Assembly (NCBI GenBank): GCA_029717555.1
Contig: JAMDHS010000063.1
Location: 58,457-122,456, forward strand
DNA: 64,000 nt
Direction of reading: 5' to 3'
From: Peribolospora baueri
Taxonomy: Eukaryota; Basidiomycota; Peribolosporomycetes; Peribolosporales; Peribolosporaceae
Positions 43,402 to 54,311 of this stretch are shown in pieces. A model generated the notes under the pieces. It did no database searches. It was not told where the DNA came from and was given only the letters and a program-made list of their open reading frames with translations. A program made the translations under genes and the position numbers. Each line of letters starts with the position of its first letter. The stretch's first letter is position 1.

Positions 43402-46400
43402 TCAGCCGCGCCTGTCTGCGCCCGGAAATTCAAAGCCGGTAAGAAATGGGGCGACGCCGAGAGCGGCAGAGACGCCTTCGCCCTGAGAGGGAGCGGAGGA
43501 AGGCTCGGGATAGGGGGGCGAAAGGCCGGCCTCGAATGGGGAAGTGGTCGACGAAGGCATCGTCTTCCGCCTAGGGTGGACGCTCTGGAAGGGCGGTGTA
43601 GGCGTGTTTGAGTCAGCTCGTATGACGATGCCGCCGGCGGCGGCGGAGGCCACCGTCGGGGTAGGTTCAAGGTGCTTCGTCGAGAAGCCCGGCACATGCT
43701 CGCCTTCAGGCGTTGAACAGCCGACGTGGGGCAGGAGGGCGCCAAGGACGGGGTCGGAGCGGAGGCCTATGAGCTGGCTCCCGGAACCGCGGCGGGGAAC
43801 GTGGGTGAGATGGGCGGGTCGAATGGTCGTAGAAGACGCGGTCAACTGCATGCCGGTGGTCTGATCGCTGGCGAACATCGGAGCCTGGACCGGGCCTAAG
43901 GGTGTGGTGGCTTCTGCTGCGCCTGAGAAAGACGGTGGTGGCGCGCCGACTTCGTGGATCTCTAACTGGTGCTCTTGGATGGTGGAAAGCGTGAGTGAGG
44001 ACGTGCTTCCCCTCCGCAGATATGGATTGAATCCCGTAGGCGAGGCGTACGGATCCGTGTTCGTCCCCCGTCCGGCTTGCTGTGCGATCATGCCGACGCC
44101 GCCGCCGTCGTCGCCACCCTGCTGGTGATGATGATGCGTCGCTTGCTGGGATGACGTAGACACGTCTTGCATCCCGCTATCCGACTGGCCTCGACCCTGA
44201 ACGGAGGACAATGCGAGGAGATCCCCAGCAGCAGGTGCGAACTGAGAGGACCCTCGTCGCTTGTGTGAGCCAACCTGGCCGGTGAGACCGAGGTCGCCGA
44301 TAAAATCGGACTGCGAGAGCAGCTTGATGGCCTCCTCCGCGTCTTGATCCGATGTGCTCGACGACGTCGAGACGGAGTGCTTCTTGTGCTCCGGCGAGCC
44401 TGCAGAGTCGAGACCGAGCCCATGGAAGGAGGGGATAAAATCTCCGGGGCAAGACGACCTTCGACCGGACGCATCAAAGTCTTGCGAAAAACCACCGGAG
44501 GAGAAAGAGTCTCCGCTCGAGCCGTTATCCGTGCTCGTCCCGAGGTATGTCGGCTGCTGTGCCTCCAAACCGTCCATGGATGCCTGGCCGAGACCGTCTC
44601 CTGAGAAGGTTGAAACGGTGGAAGAGCGCCTCGACGTGTCGAATTGAGAGGTCGAACCCGTTCCCACGCCTGGTCCGGGAGCGGAGGGGCCACTGTCGTC
44701 GCTCCATGGACCGGACGACGGCCGTTCGCCGGTCGAAGCCGACCTATAGCGACCGAAGAGGGTGTTCATATCCTCACCGCCGGCCGATGCCGATACGGGA
44801 GGGGGGGCAGCGACGTCTGAGACCGTAGGAGGACCACCGGAGCCGGCTGGCAAAGCGGACGCGGCGGCGGCCGATTCTGGGAAGTAGGAGATGCCAAAGG
44901 TGTCGGGAGGAATGGCGAAAGGGGGAGGCGGACCTGCGATGGGACCTCCACAGCCTGGAGGGATGCCTTCTAGCCCCCACAAGCAGTGCATCCTCCACGG
45001 GTCATCCCCGATGGCGCGGCTTGGTCCGCCGGGTACGGGTACGGGAAAGCCGAGCGGAGATTTCGTCATGATCCCGCTCTCAGGGCTACTTTCGCTGCTC
45101 CTACTGCTGCTGCCGGGGATTTGGAAGACACTCGCCCGACGAGCGTGCGTTCCCGCCTTGCTCGCTTCGCTCTCTCCTCCTTCGCCGCCATTGCCTTCCG
45201 TTCCCGGTGAACTTGGCAATGACTGCCTCCGGTCACCACCCTGGCTCGAACCATCTCCGCCCTGCCGCTCCTCCTCAGCGGCAGCAGCAGCTTGAACCGC
45301 TTTCTTGGCCTGCGCTTTCGCTTTGGCTCTTCGGTTCTGAAAAGACGAAGACGTGAGGGGCTGTTCAGCGCTGGGGATCGGCGATCGGCGACACGACCAA
45401 CGTCCCGGGTTCGCCAGAGAGAAAAAAAAATGAAATAAAAAGGGGGGCCAGGCTCTCGTACGAGAATCACTCACTTGAAACCAGACCTGAATGGCCCGAA
45501 CGGTCATGTCAAGCTGCTCTGCGAGCGCCTTGCGTACCTGAGCGTTCGGTTTAGGGTTCGCCAGAAAGGTATCCTCGAGGACCCTAAACTGGCTCTTACT
45601 CGTTCTCCTCCGATGCTTAACTTCGAAAGGGCTGAAGTATGGTGCGGACCGAAAGTCCGGTGCGCTCGTCGAACGGCCAAGACCGGGTTGGACGGATGGG
45701 GGGAAGGGTGCGGGTGGATAGACGGACGTTGGCATGCCGGCGGGGTCCATGCCTGGGCCGGGGTACATGAAGCCGCCGTCTTGGGGGCCAGCGGTTGCGA
45801 ACAACGTCGAAGGGCCGGGAGCACCAAAGGGGTTATGATGATGATGAGGAACCGGTGCGACGGCACCTTGTGGGACGGAGGTGGGCAAGGTGGGTAACAA
45901 CGATGGATCGGAGGGATGCTCGGACCCATGGGCCAGCGCTCTGCCCGCTGCGAGCGAAGGGGCGTATGCAGGGTGAGGCACATGATGCGGATACGCTTCC
46001 ATGGTCGCCTGGTCGTTGAAACGAGGAAAGGAAGAAGGCGGCCGGGGCATACCGTTGGGGCCCAGAAAGGCGGCGAAATCCGCTAGGGCCGGATGGATGG
46101 AGCGGGGAGAGGGATGCGATGCGATGCTCGACCGACGTTGGTGTTCCTTTCCTCCCTCGACGAAGCTGGACGGATGAGCCGGGAGGCCTGCTGGGTGAGG
46201 CGTCAACGTCGTCGGCGCCAAAGACGGCCGAGAAGTCGATTGCGGTGTAGATGTCGGCGGCGGTGGCGGCTGGATGGAATCTGACATCGACGACGGGTAC
46301 GAGCGCCCGGGGCCCTGGTCTCCGTGTACGTTGATGTTCTTGCTCGTCGAGGAGGAGGAGGAGGAAGAGTTGTAGAGGGTCGTCGCACTGGCGGACGAGG

Positions 46401-46461
46401 CGGAAGGGGTCGACGTCGAAAAGTCGTATAAGAGACGAGAGCCGTCCGAATGGCCGGCCAT
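43402..46461 (-). CDS. Homeodomain transcription factor, large
   Basis: Two exons, 46461-45475 and 45336-43402 (973 aa). The homeodomain spans about residues 280-340: KHRRRTSKSQFRVLEDTF, NPKPNAQVRKALAEQLDMTVRAIQVWFQ and NRRAKAKAQAKKA, with the canonical WFQNRRAK recognition helix. An intron splits the helix between WFQ and NRR, where homeobox genes often carry one. The rest is low-complexity: Ser/Pro/Gly-rich with Thr and His runs (PVPHHHHN), a polyserine run near residue 35, and many SP sites. Such regions usually mediate activation or partner binding. The intron is 138 nt, in frame and without stops, so unspliced RNA would still be open. Fungal relatives include Hoy1/Phx1-type regulators of filamentation and stationary phase. 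DNA target and role are inferred only. Confidence 0.9.
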   Translation of the reverse strand: MAGHSDGSRLLYDFSTSTPSASSASATTLYNSSSSSSSTSKNINVHGDQGPGRSYPSSMSDSIQPPPPPTSTPQSTSRPSLAPTTLTPHPAGLPAHPSSFVEGGKEHQRRSSIASHPSPRSIHPALADFAAFLGPNGMPRPPSSFPRFNDQATMEAYPHHVPHPAYAPSLAAGRALAHGSEHPSDPSLLPTLPTSVPQGAVAPVPHHHHNPFGAPGPSTLFATAGPQDGGFMYPGPGMDPAGMPTSVYPPAPFPPSVQPGLGRSTSAPDFRSAPYFSPFEVKHRRRTSKSQFRVLEDTFLANPKPNAQVRKALAEQLDMTVRAIQVWFQVSDSRTRAWPPFLFHFFFSLANPGRWSCRRSPIPSAEQPLTSSSFQNRRAKAKAQAKKAVQAAAAAEEERQGGDGSSQGGDRRQSLPSSPGTEGNGGEGGESEASKAGTHARRASVFQIPGSSSRSSESSPESGIMTKSPLGFPVPVPGGPSRAIGDDPWRMHCLWGLEGIPPGCGGPIAGPPPPFAIPPDTFGISYFPESAAAASALPAGSGGPPTVSDVAAPPPVSASAGGEDMNTLFGRYRSASTGERPSSGPWSDDSGPSAPGPGVGTGSTSQFDTSRRSSTVSTFSGDGLGQASMDGLEAQQPTYLGTSTDNGSSGDSFSSGGFSQDFDASGRRSSCPGDFIPSFHGLGLDSAGSPEHKKHSVSTSSSTSDQDAEEAIKLLSQSDFIGDLGLTGQVGSHKRRGSSQFAPAAGDLLALSSVQGRGQSDSGMQDVSTSSQQATHHHHQQGGDDGGGVGMIAQQAGRGTNTDPYASPTGFNPYLRRGSTSSLTLSTIQEHQLEIHEVGAPPPSFSGAAEATTPLGPVQAPMFASDQTTGMQLTASSTTIRPAHLTHVPRRGSGSQLIGLRSDPVLGALLPHVGCSTPEGEHVPGFSTKHLEPTPTVASAAAGGIVIRADSNTPTPPFQSVHPRRKTMPSSTTSPFEAGLSPPYPEPSSAPSQGEGVSAALGVAPFLTGFEFPGADRRG

Positions 46462-47412
46462 GGCGCTCAGAAGATCGGCAGGACGACGGCGAACGGGCCT
46501 TCTGCCTATCGGGCGTCTCGGCCTCGTGACTGAGACCAGCGTCCGATCGTCTCCAGAAGGAGGAGGAGGAGGAGAAGGTACGAGTAGAGAAGCACTTGGT
46601 AAGGACCGGCGAACGGCCGTGAGGGAGCAAGGGCCGATATGCAGAGGGCCGAGATCCTCGGTGGCTGAACGGATGATTTGACGAGACAGAAGCTGGTCGA
46701 TGGCCTGCAGAATTGACTTTGACGGTCGACGAGAGGCAGCTCGCCAGCAAGACGACGATAAGCCGACCGAGGCCGGCGTTCAAGCCAGCGAGCCAAACAA
46801 ACCTTGACAAGTGCGGCTGAGACTTGAGAGAGCAGGGGCGGGCGAGGCGGAAGAGGGCAACGTCGTAGAAGAGGTGTGTGTGGGGGCCTAGCTGAGGACA
46901 AAATGCACGGACTGAGACCAGGAAAATCGCAAGCCGACGCAAGCGAACAAGAGAGAAGGAAGGAAAAGGTCCGGGGAAGGACGAACGGAGGGGCAGAATG
47001 GAAGAAGACGAGGAGAGAAGGGCAGAGAAGAGGTGCAGAAGCAGTGGCAACGGTTGGCGGAATTTTCGTGGACGACACAAATGAGCCAAGGCTACGTATC
47101 GCGTCGAGATCGGTCGGACGTCTCTCCGAACGTCTATCTGTGTCCTCCGTCGGCCCAAGTTATGTGCGTGCAGCGGGACCTCAGACCGAGTTGGCTTGAC
47201 CCGATGGACGCGTCTCGCCTCGTTTGTTCGTTTGTCGTTTGTTCGTTCGCGCTGACCTCTCTCTACCCGTCAGACGTCGGCCGGACTCTTGGGAGCTCGG
47301 TCGCGCGGTTCTCGGTCAGCGAGTGAAAGGGCGGTGGACCGAGTAAGCGCAGAACCTCCGCCAGGCCAATGGGAGGGACGTCATCGCCGGGGGCACGGCA
47401 CCCTAGAAGTTG

Positions 47413-47446
47413 AGGGAGGGGGAGGGGGGAGGGGGGAGGAAGGGGA
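47413..47446 (+). repeat. Purine-rich G tract
   Basis: Repeated G runs of 3-6 bases split by single A residues. Possible G-quadruplex or triplex former in the homeodomain upstream region. Confidence 0.5.
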
Positions 47447-49152
47447 ATGCCCGCCACCGAGGTTGCCTGCTGTCCGGTTTTGCGACCAAAGGGGCGAGGA
47501 GAAAGGTCAACTGACGAGCGACCGGTGTGGTCGTCGACGTCGCTGTCGCGCGACTCCGGTACGGATCCGATGGCTGTGATATGGGCCGGAGGTTGGTGAT
47601 GGACTTCTGCAAGTATGTGCAGTACTGCCGTGTTCGAGGAGGCGGGTGGGGAAATTGGGAGTGCAGATGGAGAGAGGCGGAAGAAGAGGCGAGAAGGGGG
47701 GGGCGAGGAATTATGGCCAGCGTCCGGTTGCGTCAAGAGTCGGTCGTGGACTGCCGCCGGAGGGCAAGTGGAAGGTGGCTCGCCTTCTTTATTTCCTTCC
47801 TTCCTTCTTTCTGTGTTTCTTCTTTTTCCCCGAGGTGGGGGGTGGGGCAAAAAGTGAGCGCGGTGAGACGGCGCGGCGGTCGTCTTGGAGAGGGTGTGAC
47901 GACGGTGAAGGGCGTGGAGGGATGTATGTGCGTCAGTGGAAGGGGACGAGGACGAGCGACTTGCGTGGCCATCGACGAGGTCGGCCCGATGGCATCGCCA
48001 AGAGAGGCGGGCAGGCACGACCGACGGACGGTGTCCCCGCCCGGTCGTCGTCGAAAGGACAAGACGAGGTCGGAGTCTGTGTCGGTGACGATGGCAGAGG
48101 TGCGCTGACTAGCTAACCTCCGGGGGCACGCAGGATAGGCAGGATGGACAGGATGGGGCTGCAACAGTGCAGGCTCGTCATCGTACGAATCGCCCGTAGC
48201 GCGGTTAGCCGGCCGGTCATCGGTGTTGACACCGAGGGACAAGCCGGTCGCACCGGCGACCGGCGGGAGGGGGCGTGAGAGGGAGAGGAGAGCTTGAGAT
48301 GAGACGTTCTCCTTTGGCACAGGTGGACGGCCGATCTGATGAGAAGGGACGGACGGATGAACAGAGGGACAGATGACGCCGCGCTGGCTGGCTGGCTGGC
48401 ACGATCCGGGGTTCGAGCGCTGGCATCTATCTCACCACGAACTAGCTAGCCATCGCCAGCCGAGCCGTTCTACGCGACGCAATGCAACCGGAGCCGCCTC
48501 GCCGGAGGAGAAAAACAACAAAGCAAGACGAGACGATATAGGCGACCGGACGGGACGGGCTGCGATCGGCTGGCATGAGATCGTCCGCCGTTGGAGCCGA
48601 GTACGTCAAGCCGACGACGGCTGCGTTCGACATGGACCGCATGTCCTTCCTTTCCCTTCCTTCCACCCAGCCACGTCCTGCCGGTTGAGACAAGGACGAA
48701 AGAAAGAAAAAAACTCCGCTCCGATGTCGCCGCTCTTCCGGCGTGGACGGACGGCGGATGACGGACGAACGGACGACCTGACGAGGCGCTCCAGTAGAGC
48801 AGCAGGCCGTCATGTCATGGGCCTGCTTCCTTAGCACAAGCGCCAGCCACGCCCTCCTCCGCTCCCTCACACACGCCGCGACGGATAGATAGGCTCGTCC
48901 GACGTCGTCCAAAGGCTTTTTTCGCTCGACTCGACGGCCTCGAAATTCTCCGGACATCCTGCTGACGATGCTCGTTGTCCCATGCCGTGACGACAGACTG
49001 GCCGGCCTTTGGCAGGACCGGCTCAGCGCTCCGGGTGGCGTGGGCGCAATGTAATGGACTAGGGTGTTTTTTTAATTATTATTACAATATCCGCCTGTAA
49101 TCCGCATGGCGCTCAAACGGGAGGGCGGGCTCGGTCTATCCGTTCGATGGGA

Positions 49153-49221
49153 CAGGATAGGATAGGAGGATGACAGACAGGATGATGGATGGATGGACGG
49201 ATGGTCGCGATCGCGATCGCG
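49153..49221 (+). repeat. GGAT-type simple repeat and CGATCG palindrome
   Basis: Imperfect GGATA and GGATGGAT units run from 49153 to about 49204. Directly after is CGCGATCGCGATCGCG, a perfect palindrome. Confidence 0.6.
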
Positions 49222-49890
49222 TGCAGCCCATGGCAAGATCATCCCAATCTAAAACATGCGCTCCTCCAAGCACGTCCGGCGCGCAGGGCAGGCACTCGCA
49301 CTCGGAATGATGGAGTTGGTCTTCGGCTTCTCTCCGTCTCCTCCTCCTCCGTTCGTCCGTCCGCCTATCGCTTCCTCTCCTACGACCTAACCTCGCACAA
49401 GAGGTCCGACGACGCGATCAGCACGCCGACGGTCGGCGATAAGCGAGCGACGAAGTCGAATAGAGAGATATTCACGATCAGTGGTGACCATGAGACCGAA
49501 CATATATACTATACACGGGCGCACGCGTGATACACGTCATATGTGCGTGCGTACATAGGGAAGATCCCCCCAAGTTGAACACACGGTCGGGTAGGAGGCA
49601 GCGAGAGGCAGCGAGGAAAGCATCGCGGGATGGGTGCCAAGGGAAGAGAGCAAAGCGCGGCGGCAGCTAGTCGACCGGGCGAAGACTTCTTCCCTCGCTT
49701 GTCCCTCCGATCAGTCAAGCTAGCTCGCGCTCGAGCTCCCACATGCGTGAGAGCTGGGGATTTTGTTTTTCTTAGTTCGCAAATTCGGCCTAGATGGATT
49801 TCAGAAGAGCTCGTCCGGTGACCAGTCCCCCCCGTTCTCGGCTCTCCCTCTTCGCAGCCGGCCCTCACGCTGCATAGAGCCGCGACGTCC

Positions 49891-52800
49891 CTACAAGGCG
49901 TCCGACCTAGAGCCGACGCCTCGCACCATGTCCTCAAGTAGGTCGAGACGAAGACCGAGGATCTCCAGCGCCAACGTGCTCTCCATCCCCTCCTCGGCGT
50001 GCGCCCTCGATTCAACATCAACATCAATCTCCCTCTCGCCCTCCTCCGCCCGCCTTTTGGCTTCGCTCGACTTGGACTTCCACTCGACAATTTGCGTCCG
50101 CAGTGGCACTATAAAGTCGTTTCGCAGGGCCTCGACGGTCGTTCGATTTCGAATTCCAGTCTGACGGCGAAGCATGGGAAACGCCTCAAAGAGGGTCAGG
50201 TTCTGCAGACCAGGCCAGACGAGGCCGCTCCATCCACCATCCGCCAAGTGGACGCCGATCGGATAAACTCAACCGCCCTCAAGCGCTCGGTTCGGTCCAG
50301 ACCCGCGGGCCCTCGCCTCGCCTCGCCTCGCCTCTTCTCGCTCACCTCGTTCTTCTCGTCTCTTCCAAGCAGAAAAAGACCCAGACCGGCCGCTTCAACC
50401 AGCTTGGGTTGGTGGACTTGCAGGAACTCGTCTAGCTCGATCGGTCCTCCTTCATTCGACGAAGAAGACAGCATCGTCCTCGCGTCGAACAAAGGTTTCC
50501 AAAGCGCCCGCAGTAAGGCTGGAGAAGCGAGCGAGCGTGAGGGGGAGGCAGGAGCGCACAACGACAGCGCGCGACCGACCTCCTGTCGGACGAGGCCGAC
50601 GGCCGCCGCGCGGACATTGTCGTACGGGCATTCGACGAGATCGACGAGCATCAACCGCCGCGCCTCCGGCGTCGATGCGCCGATAAGCGAGGAGACGACT
50701 CGAAAGATGACGAAGCGCACCGCCGCGTCCGGCGAGTTGGCCAGCGGGTCGAGCAGAGCCTGTGACGCGCGATGAGAGCAGTCGGTCAGACGCCGTCCTC
50801 GTCGTCGTCGTCCTAGTCGACGGATTCCCGCCGCACAATCTGGCTTACCTGCACGAGCATGAAGGAAGACGTGTCGTCCAACTCCGGGCTCTTAGAACCG
50901 CTCCCTCCATCGGTGCCGTCCAGCACCCATAATAACCACCATAACGCTTCATCCAAGAAGCGGCCGCCGCAGTTCAGAGCGGCCAAAAGCGTGCCAATCG
51001 AAGGAGATAGACACGAGACGTCCCCTCGGACGGCCGACGCCAGGCTTCTGAATGCTTCCAGACTCGTTCTTCGGTCCGCTGACGCGCCCTTCCCAGCTTC
51101 AACGTCAGCGTTCGCCGAGGTGGAGGCGTGCAGTAGGTGGATGGAACAGGCGAACGCTTCTAATCGTAGTGTCGCTGGCGTGTGGTCGGAAGACGTCGTG
51201 GCCCCTTCGGAGCCACAATCGCCTCGCGCCAAGCGGTCCCCTTCCCCTCCTCGCTCTCCGACTACCGGCAACGACCTTCTCAGATCGCGGCCGAATGCGA
51301 GAGTGAGAATATCGACACGTAAATCAAAGACGACTCTCTGTAAGACCAAACGTGGGAGGATGACGAGACGGTCAGCGTTGACACCTACCATGGCAACCCA
51401 GCAGACGCGCCGAGTGGAATGCCCACGAAAATAGCATCGAGGAACGATGGACCCACCCCGATCTCCTTCCAAATCTCCGTTCGAATCCTCCTCCAATCTG
51501 TCGCACCGACGTCGTCTTCGCCATCCATCGCTTTCCCGCGGCCATCCGGCCGGACAAAACTCCAGTGTGGACGCGAGCTTTTGAACAATTCGTCAGCGAT
51601 GCCCGGATCCGAGGGCCTCGTAAAGGGAGAAAGAAGGGGCGAAAGGGGCATCCAGAGGAGAAGATGTAATATTGCATCTGGCAGAAGAGATCGAGGCTGA
51701 GAGGACGGTTGAGACACGCCGTTCTGCCACCATTGACTGGCGGCACAGACGAGAGCGCACATGGACAGGACGAGGTATCGGGCGGCATCCAGTCGCACGT
51801 GGTGATGGGCCGTTGAAGCGGGTGCCGCTGTTAATAGAGGGGGGTTGGAAAGCACTTGGTGAAAACTGAGGGAAAGAGGTTCAAGGAAGCCGTTGTTATT
51901 TTTTGTCTTGATGTGCGGCAGGACTGAATGCGGTTTAAGGCACCGGAGAAAGGCGAAAAAGAGGTTAGTACAGTGAGAGACCGAGTCGACACGACGTGTC
52001 AAGAGAACGGTGCACTCACCTTCCGTGAACACGTCGGCGAGCGCGCTCAATCGCAGCATCACATCCTCAGCGGCGTCCTCTGCAAAGGATGGCCCTTGTC
52101 CAACGGTCGGAGAAGGGGCCTCTTCCTCACCATCCCCGACGTCTTCCCCACCTTTGATCGCTTCTAGGTGAGTCTGCTCGAGCGCCTCGCTGGCGACGAG
52201 AAAGATCTCGCGAGGATTGCCCAATCGAGCAAGCACCGAGAGCGCCCTCGAGGCGGGAGATCGACAGGATGTAGAAGGCGAGGATACCTCCTGGGGAGAG
52301 GATTTAGGGGGGCTGACGGGAGAGCGGCTGGACGTCCAACCTGACGAGGTGAGTGGGGCGAGGAGGCCGAAGAGCTCGTCGCCCTGCGAGGTGAAGACGG
52401 CCTAGACGTGCGCAAAGGGTCGAGGGCCAAAGGGAAAACGGGGAAAACTTGGAAATGTGCTTTCGCTCTCTCGTCACCCGCCTTGGAGAGCTCCCAGTTG
52501 CCCGTCTCCCCGCCTGCTTAGACAGGCCAGACTGACTACGCCGCGGAGAGAACGCACCTTCAATCCATCCGACAAACAGCGTTCCAGCTCCTCAAATGCG
52601 TCAGCGATGACTTCCAACGCTCCTGGGCCCCTCTTACGGCCAGCCAAGACCGCCGCCTCACTTCCCTCGCCTCGATCTCCCACCGTGTCGATCCCTTCGA
52701 CAGGCTCAAGAGAAGCCCGTTTTTGTGCTTCCACCGCATCGTGAACAAGAAGGAAGAAACGTCTGGATGGAGAGGGGGACTGCCCCGTTCCCTCGGCCTG

Positions 52801-52996
52801 ATCGTTCAGCCGATAGTAGGAGACGAGAAGGGGGGAGCAATGCGTTCACGAGCGTTTGTTAGCCTACGAACCAAACGGGATGGAATTCGACGTTCACGTG
52901 CACGCTTCAAGAAGTAGCTGCAACGATGGTGCGCACTGTCGATGATGCTTGTTTGGTCAGCTCGAAGAGGCGGTCTCGAAGAGAACGGAAGGCCAT
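49891..52996 (-). CDS. Glomulin/YBP2-family (PF08568-like) helical repeat protein
   Basis: Seven exons: 52996-52937, 52779-52558, 52401-52020, 51923-51427, 51337-50849, 50759-50346, 50202-49891 (791 aa in this model). Family landmarks: VFTSQGDELFGLLAPL near the start of exon 3, LARLGNPREIFLVASEAL, VVFDLRVDILTLAFG, and in exon 6 the signature VECPYDNVRAAAVGLVRQEV, after a heat-repeat-like LMLVDL helix. This is the YAP1-binding/Ybp2, Alf4 and glomulin group. Members act in oxidative-stress signalling (Ybp1 with Yap1), at the kinetochore (Ybp2), or in cullin-RING control (glomulin). Which role applies here cannot be told. The exon 4 donor is uncertain: stopping at 51457 or 51427 both keep frame, and neither is strong. 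Exon 2 acceptor was chosen because only it keeps frame with exon 1. Confidence 0.78.
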
Positions 52997-54311
52997 CGCC
53001 GCGTTTTGACCGGTCGGTCCAGTTGTCCCTAGGTCGTCGTCGTCTTGCAGTGTCCTAATTGGGCCTGATCGCCGCAGAAGAGATCGCTCAAAGGCCGCAG
53101 CGGCAGCGGTCGCGGCGCAAGCGGCGCGAAAAGAGCGCGCAGTCGATGTGCGTCAAATTCGCCCCGAACGTCCCTATAAAAGCTCGCCTAAGGTCGCAGC
53201 CTGCCAGAAGCCGTCCTTTCCTGTCCCCCGACTTCCTTTCCTTCTCACCAATGCCATTCGTCCCTCAGGGATGCTTCCCTTCCAGTCTTCAGTGAAGAGC
53301 GAGCACGACCGCTCCTTCGAGCTGTGCTCTTCGTTCTTGCCGTTTATCGTGGGAGGGCTCGCCGTCCCTCTCGCTTCTACCTCCATGTCCCAACCAGCCT
53401 CTTCTTCCCTTTCCATTCCTCATCGAAGGGCGGCAGTGCTCACCCTTCTCGCTTCTCTCGTCGATCCACATCTCGCCTCACATCATCGTCACCTCCCTCA
53501 CCCGTCGTCCCTCTCGCAGGCTTCCTCTTTTCACCGGCCAATATGGATGGAGTCACCAGCTGACGCCGCGGCTAACTTCCGGCCGCCCTCAACTTCCCTC
53601 CGTCCACGCAACATCGCTCTTCCCATTCTCACCGTCTACCGCGTCCCTCTTCCCGTCGCCATGACGACCAATCAAACTCAGCCCGCTTGCAATCGTCTCG
53701 CGCACGTGCGCGCACGCACGCCGTGTGGGCGTGCGTGCCGCACCTGTCGGGCCGCTCCACCCGGCGACACCCGCCTAATCCGCCCCGACCGTCGCCATCC
53801 AAAATTTTTCTTCTCCTCTTCATCCCCTGTTCCTGTTCCTGAACGTTTCCCTTCTTCTAGCACGACCTTTGCGAGACTATCGGTTTGTCTATCGTCATCG
53901 CCATTGGAGCCAACGCGCACCACCCGTCGCACTACGTGACTCGACCTCGTCGCGCCGTACGGCAGTGCCAATCCTAGCAACGACCGCCGCCGTTTCATCG
54001 CGCAACTTTCTCTCAGCCAGCAGACCCGAAAATAGCCGAATTTCCCATTCTGGCTTTCTGTCGTACGCCACAAACGAGTGAGACACCGGTCGGTTCTCCA
54101 ATGAGCAGGCCGGTGACGTTGTCGCCCCAAACGACCCTTACTCACCTCCACCGCTCTCCCTACAAATACTCCCCTCTTGCCGGTTTTTTTCTTGCTCCTT
54201 CTCCACTATCTTGCCCTGCCTTTTCGCTGGTGCCCGCTGACGACCCGCACGAACGTCCCTCACGACACAAAAGCCACAACACCTTTTTCCAAAAACAGAA
54301 CAAGAACAACC
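52997..54311. promoter_or_regulatory. Divergent intergenic region (YBP2-like / BIM1-like)
   Basis: 1.3 kb between divergent starts. A TACAAATA element at 54161-54168 lies about 150 bp before the BIM1-like start. The longer open frames are Ser/Pro/Arg-rich with no recognisable domain. Confidence 0.4.

Larger units (their letters stand above)
46462..49890. other. Long gene-free region upstream of the homeodomain gene
   Basis: 3.4 kb with no accepted gene. It holds G-rich purine tracts (47413-47446), a GGAT-rich simple repeat (49153-49204), a CGCGATCGCGATCGCG palindrome (49206-49221), and a short AT-rich island (about 49069-49092) that stands out from the GC-rich background. Long open frames here (for example 47263-48018, minus) are Pro/Ser/Arg-rich with no recognisable domain. 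The size suits a long promoter or non-coding transcript of a developmental regulator. Confidence 0.45.

Noticed and set aside
47263-48018. 251-codon minus-strand frame upstream of the homeodomain gene
   Set aside because: Pro/Ser/His/Arg-rich, no domain, overlaps simple repeats; open frames of this size are expected in GC-rich DNA.
47733-48320. 195-codon minus-strand frame in the same region
   Set aside because: Same composition problem and it overlaps the previous frame in another phase. Kept only as part of the gene-free region.
53148-53939. 263-codon plus-strand frame upstream of the BIM1-like gene
   Set aside because: Ser/Pro/Arg-rich, no domain, and crosses the likely promoter region.
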